The notes: generated from the letters alone by a model not told the origin. 64,000 nucleotides of DNA from CAZHJK01 sp964533275 (GCA_964533275.1 CAZHJK010000015.1:1-64000); one strand, 5' to 3'. Positions 10,134 through 19,571 are shown, counted from the first letter of the stretch. Numbers and translations: made by a program.

Positions 10134-10940
10134 ATGAGTATAAGTAAATTAATGAAGGAAAGCAAAAAGATTGTTATAAAAATAGGTACAAATACTCTTT
10201 CAGATGATAAGGGTCATGTGGATAAGGAGTATTTAGAAAAATTAGTACAACAAATAATTAGCTTAGCAAAACAGGGCAAGCAGGTTGTAATTGTAACCTC
10301 AGGGGCTAGGATAGCTGGGGTTGCTACTTTAGGTAAATGGAAGTTGAAGGAGGATGTTCATTATAAACAAGCTCTATGTGCAATAGGTCAAGTAGAATTA
10401 ATGGACGCCTATCGAAAGGTATTTAATGAACATGATATTCATGTAGGGCAAATGCTTTTTACTAAGGAGGATTTTACTGATTATAATAGGACCTTAAATA
10501 TAAGAAACACTCTATTTACTCTAATAGATGAAGGGGTTATACCTATTGTAAATGAGAATGATTGTGTAAGTGTAGAGGAAATTAAAATAGGAGATAATGA
10601 CACATTAGCTGCCTATACTGCTAATCTATGGAATGCTGATTTATTAATTCTTCTAAGTGATATAGATGGCATTTATGATAAAAATCCTAAGGTTAATTCT
10701 GATGCTGTATTAATTGAAGAGATTTCCGATATCAATAAAATTGATGAAATGGTGGAAATAGGAGAGGCCAACAGCTTTGGTACCGGAGGTATGCACACTA
10801 AGATTATGGCTGCTAAGCTGGTAAATAAATGTGGGATACCCATGGTGCTTGCTAATGGGAGTAAGGAAAACATTATCCTTGAATTATTAGAAGGAAATGA
10901 AAAGGCATCTGTATTTATGCCTAAATTGATAAATAAATAA
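10134..10940 (+). CDS. proB: Glutamate 5-kinase, short form without PUA domain
   Basis: A 268-aa amino-acid kinase that phosphorylates glutamate, the first step of proline synthesis. The nucleotide-binding N terminus KIGTNTLSDD, the TSGARIAG loop and NENDCVSVEEIKIGDND are all present. The protein ends after the kinase fold and lacks the C-terminal PUA domain of the roughly 365-aa enzymes, so it is the compact form. It lies 6 bp after proA, is probably translated from AGGGAG, and is followed by a strong terminator shared with argD. Confidence 0.95.
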   Translation: MSISKLMKESKKIVIKIGTNTLSDDKGHVDKEYLEKLVQQIISLAKQGKQVVIVTSGARIAGVATLGKWKLKEDVHYKQALCAIGQVELMDAYRKVFNEHDIHVGQMLFTKEDFTDYNRTLNIRNTLFTLIDEGVIPIVNENDCVSVEEIKIGDNDTLAAYTANLWNADLLILLSDIDGIYDKNPKVNSDAVLIEEISDINKIDEMVEIGEANSFGTGGMHTKIMAAKLVNKCGIPMVLANGSKENIILELLEGNEKASVFMPKLINK

Positions 10941-10945
10941 AAAAT

Positions 10946-10973
10946 AAAAGGAGCGAAACTATTCGCTCCTTTT
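10946..10973. terminator. Bidirectional terminator between proB and argD
   Basis: A 12-bp stem AAAAGGAGCGAA/TTCGCTCCTTTT with an ACTA loop. T-rich sequence follows on both strands, suiting the convergent proB (+) and argD (-). Confidence 0.9.
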
Positions 10974-11001
10974 ATAGGTGATTTAGCCTTGTTGTATTTT
11001 G

Positions 11002-12171
11002 TTATTGTAATTCCTTCAAGGAATCTTCTAGGATAACTAACATAGCATCTATATCTGACTTACTTACATTTAATGGGGGCAATACTCGAATAACATTTTG
11101 CCCTGCTCCTACTAATAAAAGGCCCTTTTCTAAGCATTTTTCTATTAAGGCTTTAGGATTATCTTCTATCTTTAATCCTAATAAAAGACCCATTCCATGA
11201 ATATTTTTAATAAGTGGATATTTATCCTTTAGAATATTTAATTGTTCCATTAAGTATTTGCTGCTTTCAATGGATTGTTCTAGTACGCCATTCTCCATAA
11301 GCTCGTTTATCACCACAAGTCCTACTGAACAGGCTAAGGGGTTACCTCCAAAGGTACAGCCATGATCCCCGGGTACCATTGCGGATGCAGCTTTTTCATT
11401 GGTTAGAGTAGCACCTATAGGGAAGCCTCCCCCTAGACCCTTTGCCATGCATATAATATCTGGCGTAACATTAAAACTTTGATAAGCAAATAATGTACCT
11501 AATCTTCCAATACCGCATTGGACTTCATCGTAAATCAAAAGAGCATCATATTTATCACAAAGCTTGCGTGCCTCCTTCAGGAATTCTACATCCGCCTTTA
11601 TAATTCCTCCCTCTCCCTGTACAGGTTCTAAGATAATGGCACAGGTTTTTTCACTAACTGCCTCCTTTAATAATTCAATATTATTAAATTCAATAGATTT
11701 TGTATCTGCTATAAGGGGTGTATAGTCCTTTTGGTATTTTTCCTGTCCTGTAACAGATAGGGCTCCCATAGTTCTACCATGGAAGGAATTATTAAAATAT
11801 ATAATTTCTGTTTTATCTTCATTTCCATTAATTTTTCCATATTTTCTTGCTATTTTAAGCCCTAATTCTATTGCTTCAGTGCCACTATTACAGAAAAAGA
11901 CCTTATCATGATCACTATATTGTACTAATTTTTCTGCCAAATCCATTTGGGTTGGTGTCCAATATAGATTAGAAATATGGATTAGTTTTTGACTTTGTTC
12001 TGCAAGGGCTTTTGCAATTGCCGGATTACTATGACCCAAGCAATTTACCGCAATTCCCGATACGAAATCAATATACTCCCTTCCTTTAATGTCTGTAAGT
12101 CTTGCTCCATAACCCTTCTCAAATACCACATCAAATCTTGCATAGGTGTTCATAATATTTTCCTTTGACAT
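11002..12171 (-). CDS. argD: Acetylornithine aminotransferase
   Basis: A 389-aa class-III PLP aminotransferase converting N-acetylglutamate semialdehyde to N-acetylornithine. The Schiff-base lysine sits in MAKGLGGGFPIGA, and the substrate and PLP motifs NSGTEAIELGLKIARK and YDEVQCGIGRLG are intact. Its ATG overlaps the argB stop codon by one base, so the two are translationally coupled. Transcription comes from the divergent ARG-box promoter upstream of argB. The same enzyme can act on succinyl-DAP in some bacteria, although this window carries the acetyl-type DAP pathway. Confidence 0.95.
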   Translation of the reverse strand: MSKENIMNTYARFDVVFEKGYGARLTDIKGREYIDFVSGIAVNCLGHSNPAIAKALAEQSQKLIHISNLYWTPTQMDLAEKLVQYSDHDKVFFCNSGTEAIELGLKIARKYGKINGNEDKTEIIYFNNSFHGRTMGALSVTGQEKYQKDYTPLIADTKSIEFNNIELLKEAVSEKTCAIILEPVQGEGGIIKADVEFLKEARKLCDKYDALLIYDEVQCGIGRLGTLFAYQSFNVTPDIICMAKGLGGGFPIGATLTNEKAASAMVPGDHGCTFGGNPLACSVGLVVINELMENGVLEQSIESSKYLMEQLNILKDKYPLIKNIHGMGLLLGLKIEDNPKALIEKCLEKGLLLVGAGQNVIRVLPPLNVSKSDIDAMLVILEDSLKELQ

Positions 12172-13046
12172 TATTTATTTCCTCCCTTTATCATTGTTCC
12201 TATACCACTATGGGTAAATATTTCTAATAATAGACTGTGTTCCCTACGCCCATCTATTAGATGTACTCCTTGGGTACCACCTTCTATTGCTTGAACACAA
12301 CATTGAATCTTTGGGATCATTCCCCCCGATATAATCTCCTTTTGGATATAATCATCTACTTCATTAAGTGTAATCATAGAGATAAGGGAAGATGGATCAT
12401 CGACATCCTCATAAATACCCTCTACATCAGTTAATAAAATCAACTTTTCTGCTTTAATGGCTGCACTAACTGCAGATGCAACATAATCAGCATTAATATT
12501 GTATATATTTCCTCCTATATCACTACCGATAGGGGATATAACGGGTACACGATTTCTTTCTAATAATTCTAAAATAAATTTAGAATTTACATTTGTAACT
12601 TCACCGACATATCCTAAATCAATAGGATTTCCTTCCTTATATAAATATTTTTTCTTAGCTCGAATTAAGTTAGAATCTCTACCACTTAATCCAATGGCAC
12701 TGATTCCATGCTTACAAAGATCAGAGGATATTTCCTTATTAACATGACCAGATAATACCATTTCTACAACCTCAATAGCCTCCTTGGTGGTTACCCTAAG
12801 ACCATTAATAAATTCACTTTGGATTTGTAGCCTATCCAGCATTTGGGATATATTTGGACCGCCACCGTGTACTATTACACTTCTTATTCCCACTAAATTC
12901 ATTAAAACGACATCTTCTATAAAGGCTTTTTTCGATTTTTCATTATTCATAATACTACCACCATATTTTATGACAAAGGTTTTACCGGCAAATTTCTTAA
13001 TATATGGTAATGCCTCAATCAATATGGCAACTTTTTGTTGGTTCAT
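12171..13046 (-). CDS. argB: Acetylglutamate kinase
   Basis: A 291-aa amino-acid kinase phosphorylating N-acetylglutamate, usually the arginine-feedback step. It shows FVIKYGGSIM near the N terminus, VHGGGPNI, and the C-terminal GGMIPKI. The start follows AAGGGGGAGG; a longer frame reaching 13088 has no better start. The N-terminal extension seen in arginine-sensitive hexameric enzymes is short but present. It is the first gene of the argB-argD operon, divergent from argC. Confidence 0.96.
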   Translation of the reverse strand: MNQQKVAILIEALPYIKKFAGKTFVIKYGGSIMNNEKSKKAFIEDVVLMNLVGIRSVIVHGGGPNISQMLDRLQIQSEFINGLRVTTKEAIEVVEMVLSGHVNKEISSDLCKHGISAIGLSGRDSNLIRAKKKYLYKEGNPIDLGYVGEVTNVNSKFILELLERNRVPVISPIGSDIGGNIYNINADYVASAVSAAIKAEKLILLTDVEGIYEDVDDPSSLISMITLNEVDDYIQKEIISGGMIPKIQCCVQAIEGGTQGVHLIDGRREHSLLLEIFTHSGIGTMIKGGNK

Positions 13047-13077
13047 AAATCCTCCCCCTTTCTTAATGATAGTAATA

Positions 13078-13153
13078 ATTATACACAATATTTAATAATT
13101 ATTCAATAAATTTTAAAAAATATCTTGAATTATTATTCAAAAGAATGTATAAT
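13078..13153. promoter_or_regulatory. Divergent argB/argC promoters with two ARG boxes
   Basis: Two near-palindromic ArgR sites are visible: TGAATTATTATTCA (13126-13139, perfect TGAAT-N4-ATTCA) and TTAATAATTATTCA (13092-13105, one mismatch), centred 34 bp apart. For argC, TTGAAT (13125-13130) and TATAAT (13148-13153) have 17-bp spacing. For argB on the other strand, TTGAAT (complement of 13101-13106) and TATAAT (complement of 13078-13083) also have 17 bp. Each ARG box therefore covers a -35 element, the classic layout for arginine-dependent repression by ArgR/AhrC. argR itself is not in the window. Confidence 0.85.
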
Positions 13154-13180
13154 TATATAAAAATAATAAGGGGGAGCGAT

Positions 13181-14218
13181 ATGATTAAAACTGGAATTAT
13201 TGGTGCTACTGGTTATGTAGGTCAACAATTAGTATGGTTATTACATCATCATCCTGAATGTAGCATCCACTTTTTAACTTCTCATACTTATGCGGATATT
13301 CAGTTTAATAAGGTATATGGTCAATATACAGGATTTATACAGGATAAATGTATAAAAATGCAAGACATGGATGAATATCTTGCAGAAACAGATGTGGTAT
13401 TTATTGCATTACCCCATGGGAAAGCATTTGATATAGCTGGAAAGTGTCTTGAACAAGGGGTAAAGGTAATTGATATAGGTGCGGATTTTAGATTAAAGGA
13501 TGCTGATATTTATAAACAGTGGTATAAATTAGAGCATAATGCTCTTGAATTATTACCAAGTGCAGTCTATGGTTTACCTGAGCTTAAAAGAGAGTATATA
13601 AAGGGTGCAAATCTTATTGCAAATCCTGGCTGTTATACTACAGCAAGCATTTTAGCCCTGGCTCCCTTGGTAATGGCTGATATTGTAGATAATTCATCTA
13701 TAATTATTGATGCAAAATCTGGAGTATCAGGTGCGGGTAGAGCTGCTAAAACAGATTTTATATATGGGGAGGTAAATGAGTCCTTTAAGGCATATGGAAT
13801 TGCCAGTCATAGACATACTCCGGAGATTGAACAGGAGTTATCTATCTTAGGTGGGGATGAAATAACCTTATCCTTTACACCCCATTTGGTTCCTATGAAT
13901 AGAGGGATTTTAGCTACCTGCTATGGAAATTTAAAGATGGATATTTCTGAGGAAGAAATATATGAGCTGTATAAGAATGAATATGGTAAGGAATTTTTTA
14001 TACGAATATTAGAGGAACTACCCCAAACAAGATGGGTAAAGGGAACGAATTTTTGTGATATTGCCCTTAGGGTTGATAAAAGAACCAAAAGAGTAATTGT
14101 AGTTTCTGCAATTGATAATATGGTTAAGGGAGCTGCAGGTCAAGCTATACAAAATATGAATATTTTATTTAATATAAAAGAAAACAAAGGATTAGGATTA
14201 TTAGCAATGTTGCCCTAG
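13181..14218 (+). CDS. argC: N-acetyl-gamma-glutamyl-phosphate reductase
   Basis: A 345-aa NADPH-dependent reductase making N-acetylglutamate semialdehyde. The N-terminal Rossmann motif GIIGATGYVGQQL is followed by the catalytic cysteine C151 in NPGCYTT and the C-terminal ASHRHTPEIEQEL region with the active-site histidine. The start follows AAGGGGGAG; an upstream in-frame start overlaps the promoter. It is the first gene of the plus-strand arg cluster and is controlled by the ARG boxes. Confidence 0.96.
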   Translation: MIKTGIIGATGYVGQQLVWLLHHHPECSIHFLTSHTYADIQFNKVYGQYTGFIQDKCIKMQDMDEYLAETDVVFIALPHGKAFDIAGKCLEQGVKVIDIGADFRLKDADIYKQWYKLEHNALELLPSAVYGLPELKREYIKGANLIANPGCYTTASILALAPLVMADIVDNSSIIIDAKSGVSGAGRAAKTDFIYGEVNESFKAYGIASHRHTPEIEQELSILGGDEITLSFTPHLVPMNRGILATCYGNLKMDISEEEIYELYKNEYGKEFFIRILEELPQTRWVKGTNFCDIALRVDKRTKRVIVVSAIDNMVKGAAGQAIQNMNILFNIKENKGLGLLAMLP

Positions 14219-14245
14219 TTAGTAGGGAGAAAAGAGGGGGATTAT

Positions 14246-15463
14246 ATGAAAATTATTAAAGATAAAACCATTACAGATATATCTGGGTTTAAAGCAAGTG
14301 GAATAAGCAGTGGACTTAAGAAAAGCGGTAAAAAGGATATGGGAATAATATATTCTGAAAAGCCAGCTGTTGCAGCTGCATTTATGACAACAAATAAGGC
14401 AAAGGCAGCTCCCATATTATTAGCCATAGAGACTATAAAATCAGATTTTATCCAGGCTATAGTAATAAATAGCGGTAATGCTAATGCCTGCACTGGAGAA
14501 GAAGGATTAGTAAATGCAAATAAAATGGCAGAAGAAACAGGGAATTGCTTAGCTATTCCAAAGGAAAATGTGATTGTGGCATCCACTGGAGTAATAGGAG
14601 TACAATTACCCATGGATATTCTTCTACCGGGAATAAAAACTGCCTGTGAAGAGATTTCTAAAGCCGGGGGTAAGGATGTTGCCCAGTCTATATTGACTAC
14701 TGATACCTTTATTAAAACTATAGGCGTAGAGGTAGAAATTGGTGGAAAAACTGTAGCTATTAGTGGAATTGCAAAGGGTTCTGGTATGATCCATCCAAAT
14801 ATGGCTACTATGCTAAGCTTTATTGTAACGGATGCTAATATTTCTAAGGAGTGTTTAAATAAGATATTTAAGGAAAGCGTTGATGATTCCTACAATATGA
14901 TTTCAGTGGATGGAGACTCAAGCACTAATGATATGGCTATTGTATTAGCCAATGGATTAGCAGAGAATCCATTAATTGATGATAGTGAGGAGTACATTAA
15001 AGAATTTAAGGAAGCCTTAGACTATGTAAATCAAGAATTGGCAAAGATGATTGCAAAGGATGGGGAAGGAGCTACAAAATTTATTGAGGTTTCACTATAT
15101 AATGCCCAGTCAAAGGATGCTGCTAGAATACTTGCCCGCTCTGTTGTATCTTCTAATCTGGTAAAGGCAGCTATCTTTGGTAGCGATGCTAACTGGGGAA
15201 GGATTATGTGTGCTCTTGGTTATGCAGAGGTTGATTGCAACCTTGATAAGCTGGATATATATTATGAAAATGCAAAGGGTAAGGAACAAGTATTTAAAAA
15301 TGGAGCTGGACTATTATTTAGTGAAGAAAAGGCAAAGGAAATACTGGATGAATCCTATATAAATATCATAGTTGATTTAAATGATGGGAACTATAATGCA
15401 AAAGCATGGGGCTGTGATCTAACCTATGACTATGTAAAGATAAATGGGTCCTATAGATCCTAG
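14246..15463 (+). CDS. argJ: Bifunctional ornithine acetyltransferase / N-acetylglutamate synthase
   Basis: A 405-aa Ntn-type enzyme that recycles the acetyl group from N-acetylornithine to glutamate. The self-cleavage site is in MIHPNMATML, between A187 and T188, with T188 becoming the nucleophile of the beta subunit. No separate argA is seen, so it may also supply N-acetylglutamate from acetyl-CoA, but mono- or bifunctionality cannot be read from sequence. The TAG stop overlaps the first unit of a heptamer repeat array, and argG follows after 146 bp. Confidence 0.95.
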   Translation: MKIIKDKTITDISGFKASGISSGLKKSGKKDMGIIYSEKPAVAAAFMTTNKAKAAPILLAIETIKSDFIQAIVINSGNANACTGEEGLVNANKMAEETGNCLAIPKENVIVASTGVIGVQLPMDILLPGIKTACEEISKAGGKDVAQSILTTDTFIKTIGVEVEIGGKTVAISGIAKGSGMIHPNMATMLSFIVTDANISKECLNKIFKESVDDSYNMISVDGDSSTNDMAIVLANGLAENPLIDDSEEYIKEFKEALDYVNQELAKMIAKDGEGATKFIEVSLYNAQSKDAARILARSVVSSNLVKAAIFGSDANWGRIMCALGYAEVDCNLDKLDIYYENAKGKEQVFKNGAGLLFSEEKAKEILDESYINIIVDLNDGNYNAKAWGCDLTYDYVKINGSYRS

Positions 15464-15531
15464 GGAATAGGGAACAGACAACAGGGAACAGAAAACAGAC
15501 AACAGGGAACAGACAACAGACAAAAAACAAC
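15462..15531 (+). repeat. Heptanucleotide tandem repeat, AGGGAAC/AGACAAC family (10 units)
   Basis: Ten consecutive 7-mers in perfect register: AGGGAAT, AGGGAAC, AGACAAC, AGGGAAC, AGAAAAC, AGACAAC, AGGGAAC, AGACAAC, AGACAAA and AAACAAC. The array begins inside the argJ stop codon and sits within the arg operon. A second heptamer family follows at 15561. Confidence 0.93.
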
Positions 15532-15560
15532 CCAAAAAGAATTAATGGTTTTACTGTTCC

Positions 15561-15588
15561 CTGATAGCTGATAACCGATAACTGATAA
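15561..15588 (+). repeat. Heptanucleotide tandem repeat, CTGATAA family (4 units)
   Basis: Four 7-mers, CTGATAG, CTGATAA, CCGATAA and CTGATAA, just before the argG ribosome binding site. The same unit forms a 12-copy array at 49736, next to the assembly gap. Confidence 0.9.
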
Positions 15589-15609
15589 CTAAAACAAGGG
15601 GGTATATAA

Positions 15610-16818
15610 ATGGAAAAGGAAAAGGTAGTATTGGCATATTCTGGAGGTTTGGATACTTCGGTAATATTAACATGGTTAAAGGAAAACTACGGCTATGATG
15701 TAATAGCAGTATGTGTAAATGTAGGGCAGGAAGAGGATTACGATGCAGTATATGAAAAGGCAATTAAAACAGGAGCATGTAAGGCTTATATAGTGGATGT
15801 AAAGGAAGAATTCATAACAGATTATATTTTCCCTACCATAAAGGCAGGGGCAGTATATGAGGATGACTACCTATTAGGAACATCCTTTGCTCGTCCTCTT
15901 ATTTCTAAAAAGCTGGTAGAAATAGCTGAGCAGGAGGGAGCTGTTGCTATTGCCCATGGGGCGACAGGTAAGGGGAATGATCAGGTAAGATTTGAATTGA
16001 CTATCAAGGCATTAAATCCCCATTTAAAAATAATTGCTCCCTGGAGAATTTGGGATTTTAAATCAAGGGAGGATTGCATTGATTATGCACAGAAGCATAA
16101 TATCCCCATACCAGTAACTAAAAAGGATATCTATAGCAGAGATGAAAACATATGGCATTTAAGTCATGAGGGTGGAGAATTAGAAAATCCATGGAATGAG
16201 CATAATACCGGTATGTATAAGTTGACTGTACCACCAGAAAAGGCTCCAGATACACCAACCTATATAGAAATTGAATTTAATAAGGGTGTACCTGTGGCGG
16301 TTGATGGAGAAGAATTAGATGCTCTAAATCTAATGATTAAGTTAAACAAAATTGCAGGAAAAAATGGTATAGGGGTAATAGATATTGTAGAAAATAGATT
16401 AGTAGGTATGAAATCAAGAGGAGTTTATGAAACACCAGGAGGGACTGTTCTTTATAAGGCACATAAATCATTAGAGAAGTTAACCCTAGATAGAGCTACT
16501 ATGAGCTTTAAAAAGTCTGTTTCTGAAAAATACGCTCAATTAGTTTATGATGGTATGTGGTTTACTACCCTAAAGAGTGCCTTAGATGGTTTTGTTGATG
16601 TTACCCAGGAGAATGTAACTGGAAAGGTTAAGTTAAAGCTTTATAAAGGCAATTTCACCATTGCAGGATCAGAATCTCCATTCTCCTTATACAATGAGGA
16701 ATTTGTAACCTTTGGAGAGGATGATGTCTACAATCAAAAGGATGCAGAAGGATTTATTAATCTCTTTGGTCTTCCACTTACAATAAAGGCTTTAATGAAG
16801 GAAAAGGAAGAGAAATAA
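15610..16818 (+). CDS. argG: Argininosuccinate synthase
   Basis: A 402-aa enzyme joining citrulline and aspartate with ATP. The N-terminal PP-loop AYSGGLDTS (residues 9-17) binds ATP, and the ATGKGNDQVRFE and YSRDENIWHLSHEGG motifs of the family are present. The length matches the usual 400. It is translated from AAGGGGG just upstream of ATG. It belongs to the argC-J-G-H-F cluster, although the repeat-filled gap before it may separate transcripts. Confidence 0.97.
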   Translation: MEKEKVVLAYSGGLDTSVILTWLKENYGYDVIAVCVNVGQEEDYDAVYEKAIKTGACKAYIVDVKEEFITDYIFPTIKAGAVYEDDYLLGTSFARPLISKKLVEIAEQEGAVAIAHGATGKGNDQVRFELTIKALNPHLKIIAPWRIWDFKSREDCIDYAQKHNIPIPVTKKDIYSRDENIWHLSHEGGELENPWNEHNTGMYKLTVPPEKAPDTPTYIEIEFNKGVPVAVDGEELDALNLMIKLNKIAGKNGIGVIDIVENRLVGMKSRGVYETPGGTVLYKAHKSLEKLTLDRATMSFKKSVSEKYAQLVYDGMWFTTLKSALDGFVDVTQENVTGKVKLKLYKGNFTIAGSESPFSLYNEEFVTFGEDDVYNQKDAEGFINLFGLPLTIKALMKEKEEK

Positions 16819-16843
16819 TAGGCAACAGACTAGGGAACAGTAA

Positions 16844-16890
16844 AGGTAGAAGGTATAAGGTAGAAATGTAGGGGAGCCCTTTGGGCTCCC
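16844..16890 (+). repeat. Heptamer repeat plus GTAG-type palindrome between argG and argH
   Basis: Three 7-mers, AGGTAGA, AGGTATA and AGGTAGA (16844-16864), are followed by the palindrome GGGAGCCC/GGGCTCCC (16872-16890) with a TTT loop, directly preceded by GTAGG. A-rich sequence rather than a T-run follows, so this is not a good terminator for argG and the operon probably continues into argH. Confidence 0.85.
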
Positions 16891-16912
16891 GTAAAAAAGG
16901 AGCTTTGAAATT

Positions 16913-18295
16913 ATGAAACTTTGGGGAGGACGATTTGAGAAGGAAGCTGCAGAAATAATGGATAACTTTAATGCTTCCATTTCCTTTGATAAAAAGCTAT
17001 ATAAGCATGACATAATGGGTAGTATTGCCCATGCTAAGATGCTTGCTAGATCTAATATTATAACAATAGTGGAAAAACAATATATAATAGATGGGCTAAA
17101 TTCAATATTAGAGGATATTGAAAGGGGAAAAATAGAGTTTTCTATTGAATATGAAGATATTCATATGAATATAGAAAAACTTCTTATTAATAGAATTGGA
17201 GATGTGGGAAAAAAGCTACATACTGCTCGCAGTAGAAATGATCAGGTAGCTGTTGATATTCGATTATATCTACGGGAGGAAATCGGGGAAATAGCTGACT
17301 TATTAATGAATTTATTAAGTACCCTATGCCATTTGGCAAATGAACATGTAGATACTATTATGCCTGGTTATACTCATCTTCAAAGAGCACAACCCATAAA
17401 TTTAGGTTATTATCTTATGGCTTATTTTCAAATGTTTAAGAGGGACTTAGAACGCCTAATAGATTGTAAAAAAAGGGTTAATATTATGCCCTTAGGGGCA
17501 GGTGCTTTGGCAGGTACTACCTATAATACCGACAGGAAGTTCTTAGCTGAGGAATTGGGATTTAATGGAATATGTGAAAATTCCTTGGATGCTGTAAGTG
17601 ACAGGGATTTTATTATTGAATTTATAAATGGTGCATCTGTTATAATGATGCATTTAAGCAGATTTTGTGAAGAATTAATACTATGGAGCTCTGCAGAATT
17701 CAGCTTTATAGAAATGGATGATGCATATAGTACAGGAAGCAGTATAATGCCCCAGAAGAAAAACCCTGATATTGCAGAGCTTATCCGGGGGAAAACTGGT
17801 AGAGTATATGGGAATTTAATAAATATCATGACTATTATGAAGGCTCTTCCCCTAGCCTATAATAAGGATATGCAGGAGGATAAGCCACCATTGTTTGATA
17901 CAGTGGAAAATCTTAGTGATTCTTTAAAAATTTTTGAAGCTATGATAAGTACCATGAAAGTGAAAAGTGAGAATATGAAAAAGGCTACTAAGGATGGATT
18001 TATGAATGCAACAGATGTAGCAGATTATTTAGTTAAAAAAGGAGTGGCCTTTAGAACGGCACATGAGATAGTAGGCAAGATGGTTCTCTATTGCATTAAT
18101 AATGGAAAGGCAATAGAGGAGTTAGACTTAGATGAATTTAAAAGTTTCTCAAGTGTGTTTACTGAGGATATATTAGAAACAGTTAAGATAGAAAACTGTA
18201 TGAATTCAAAGCTTTCTCAAGGGTCCACTTCTAAGGAAAATGTAATAATAATGATTGAAAATGCAAAGGTTTTTTTGAATAATGATGGAACATAA
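16913..18295 (+). CDS. argH: Argininosuccinate lyase
   Basis: A 460-aa fumarase/aspartase-superfamily enzyme splitting argininosuccinate into arginine and fumarate. The superfamily signature GSSIMPQKKNP is at residues 275-285, with the mobile catalytic serine in its SS pair. HTARSRNDQVAVD and the TMPGYTHLQRAQ-type histidine region are also intact. The ribosome binding site is AAAGGAG. It lies in the arg cluster between argG and argF. Confidence 0.97.
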   Translation: MKLWGGRFEKEAAEIMDNFNASISFDKKLYKHDIMGSIAHAKMLARSNIITIVEKQYIIDGLNSILEDIERGKIEFSIEYEDIHMNIEKLLINRIGDVGKKLHTARSRNDQVAVDIRLYLREEIGEIADLLMNLLSTLCHLANEHVDTIMPGYTHLQRAQPINLGYYLMAYFQMFKRDLERLIDCKKRVNIMPLGAGALAGTTYNTDRKFLAEELGFNGICENSLDAVSDRDFIIEFINGASVIMMHLSRFCEELILWSSAEFSFIEMDDAYSTGSSIMPQKKNPDIAELIRGKTGRVYGNLINIMTIMKALPLAYNKDMQEDKPPLFDTVENLSDSLKIFEAMISTMKVKSENMKKATKDGFMNATDVADYLVKKGVAFRTAHEIVGKMVLYCINNGKAIEELDLDEFKSFSSVFTEDILETVKIENCMNSKLSQGSTSKENVIIMIENAKVFLNNDGT

Positions 18296-18299
18296 GGAT

Positions 18300-18399
18300 G
18301 GCGAATGAATTCGCCGCTACAATTTTTATATATAGTAGAGGAGATTTCAATCTCCGGATGAATTATATGTGTTTAAGGGATCGACGCCCTCGTCGTTCC
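18300..18399. repeat. Cluster of short palindromes between argH and argF
   Basis: Three inverted repeats lie in 100 bp: GGCGAAT/ATTCGCC (18300-18315, flanked by CGCTAC, the complement of GTAGCG), GGAGATT/AATCTCC (18340-18355), and an imperfect one built on GGGATCGACG and CGTCGTTCC. None carries a T-run. They belong to the same class of variable-stem intergenic palindromes as those at 16872 and 55121. Confidence 0.7.
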
Positions 18400-18419
18400 A
18401 CAAAAAGGAGGAAAATAAA

Positions 18420-19358
18420 ATGGGTTTTAATATAAAGGGAAAAAGCTTATTAACCCTTAAGGATTATACACCTGAGGAAATAAAGCATTTACTAAAAATA
18501 TCAAAACAAGTAAAGGAAGAAAGTAGGGCTGGTAATATAAATCAAAGATTTAAAGGAAAAACACTTGCTATGCTTTTTGAAAAGCGATCCACAAGAACGA
18601 GGTGTGCCTTTGAAACAGCCTTTGGAGAAGAAGGTGGACATCCTGTTTTTCTTTCTACTGCCGATATACAATTAGGAGTAAAGGAATCTATTGAGGACAC
18701 TGCTAGGGTTTTAGGAAGAATGTTCGATGCTATTGAGTTTAGGGGTTTTAAGCAGGAGACGGTTGAGATATTAGCAGATTATTCAGGAGTTCCGGTTTAT
18801 AATGGGTTGACAGACCTTTATCATCCCACTCAAGTTTTGGCAGATTTTTTGACCATAGAGGAGGAATTTGGAACATTAAAGGGCGTTAAGTTAGCATATG
18901 TCGGTGATGGAAGAAATAATGTTGCTAGTTCCCTAATGATTGGCTGTGCTAAAATGGGATTGCACTTTACCATAGTATCTCCTAATCAGCTTATGCCTAA
19001 TGTGGAATTAGTAAAAGAAGCAGAGGAATACTGCAAGATATCCCAGGGCACTATCACTATAACTGATGATATAGCAAAGGGAGTTAAAGAGGCACATGCT
19101 GTATATACAGATGTATGGGTTTCTATGGGAGAGGGAGATAAAGCTGAAGAAAGATTAAAATTATTGACTCCCTACCAGGTTAACAAAGATTTAATGAAGG
19201 CTACTGGAAAAAAAGACACCATTTTTCTACATTGTCTACCAGCAATAAAGGAACAAGAGGTAACAACTGAGGTAATAGAAGGTCCCCAATCAAGGGTCTG
19301 GGATGAGGCAGAAAATAGAAAACATACTATTAAGGCTATAATGTTAGCTACTATATAA
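18420..19358 (+). CDS. argF: Ornithine carbamoyltransferase
   Basis: A 312-aa enzyme making citrulline from ornithine and carbamoyl phosphate. The carbamoyl-phosphate site STRTR (residues 57-61) and the ornithine-side HCLP (271-274) are both present. The start follows AAAGGAGG; an upstream in-frame GTG would add 17 residues from the palindrome region and is unlikely. As the last gene of the arg cluster it completes the route from glutamate to arginine here. A catabolic role is possible but no arcA or arcC is nearby. Confidence 0.96.
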   Translation: MGFNIKGKSLLTLKDYTPEEIKHLLKISKQVKEESRAGNINQRFKGKTLAMLFEKRSTRTRCAFETAFGEEGGHPVFLSTADIQLGVKESIEDTARVLGRMFDAIEFRGFKQETVEILADYSGVPVYNGLTDLYHPTQVLADFLTIEEEFGTLKGVKLAYVGDGRNNVASSLMIGCAKMGLHFTIVSPNQLMPNVELVKEAEEYCKISQGTITITDDIAKGVKEAHAVYTDVWVSMGEGDKAEERLKLLTPYQVNKDLMKATGKKDTIFLHCLPAIKEQEVTTEVIEGPQSRVWDEAENRKHTIKAIMLATI

Positions 19359-19442
19359 TAATTAATATCTTATATTTTATCTCACCATTATCATGTGTTA
19401 CAATATAGTGAAGTAATTAGAATGTTAAGTAGGTGATTTAAG

Positions 19443-19571
19443 ATGTGGGAATTAATTATTGGAATATTAGTTGTGTTAATAATAATAAAAATAGGTTTTA
19501 AGGTATTAAAGTTTGTAATTTGGCTTGTAGTTATATTAGGTATATTATATTTTCTAACAGGTTTATTATAA
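19443..19571 (+). CDS. 42-aa hydrophobic membrane peptide
   Basis: A short gene starting MWELIIGILV, almost entirely I/L/V/F with two lysine-bearing turns, predicting one long or two short membrane segments. It has a modest ribosome binding site (TAGGTG) about 9 nt before ATG and is followed 22 bp later by a good terminator, so it looks like a complete transcription unit. I do not recognise the family. It is too short for ordinary gene callers, and no function is claimed. Confidence 0.6.
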   Translation: MWELIIGILVVLIIIKIGFKVLKFVIWLVVILGILYFLTGLL

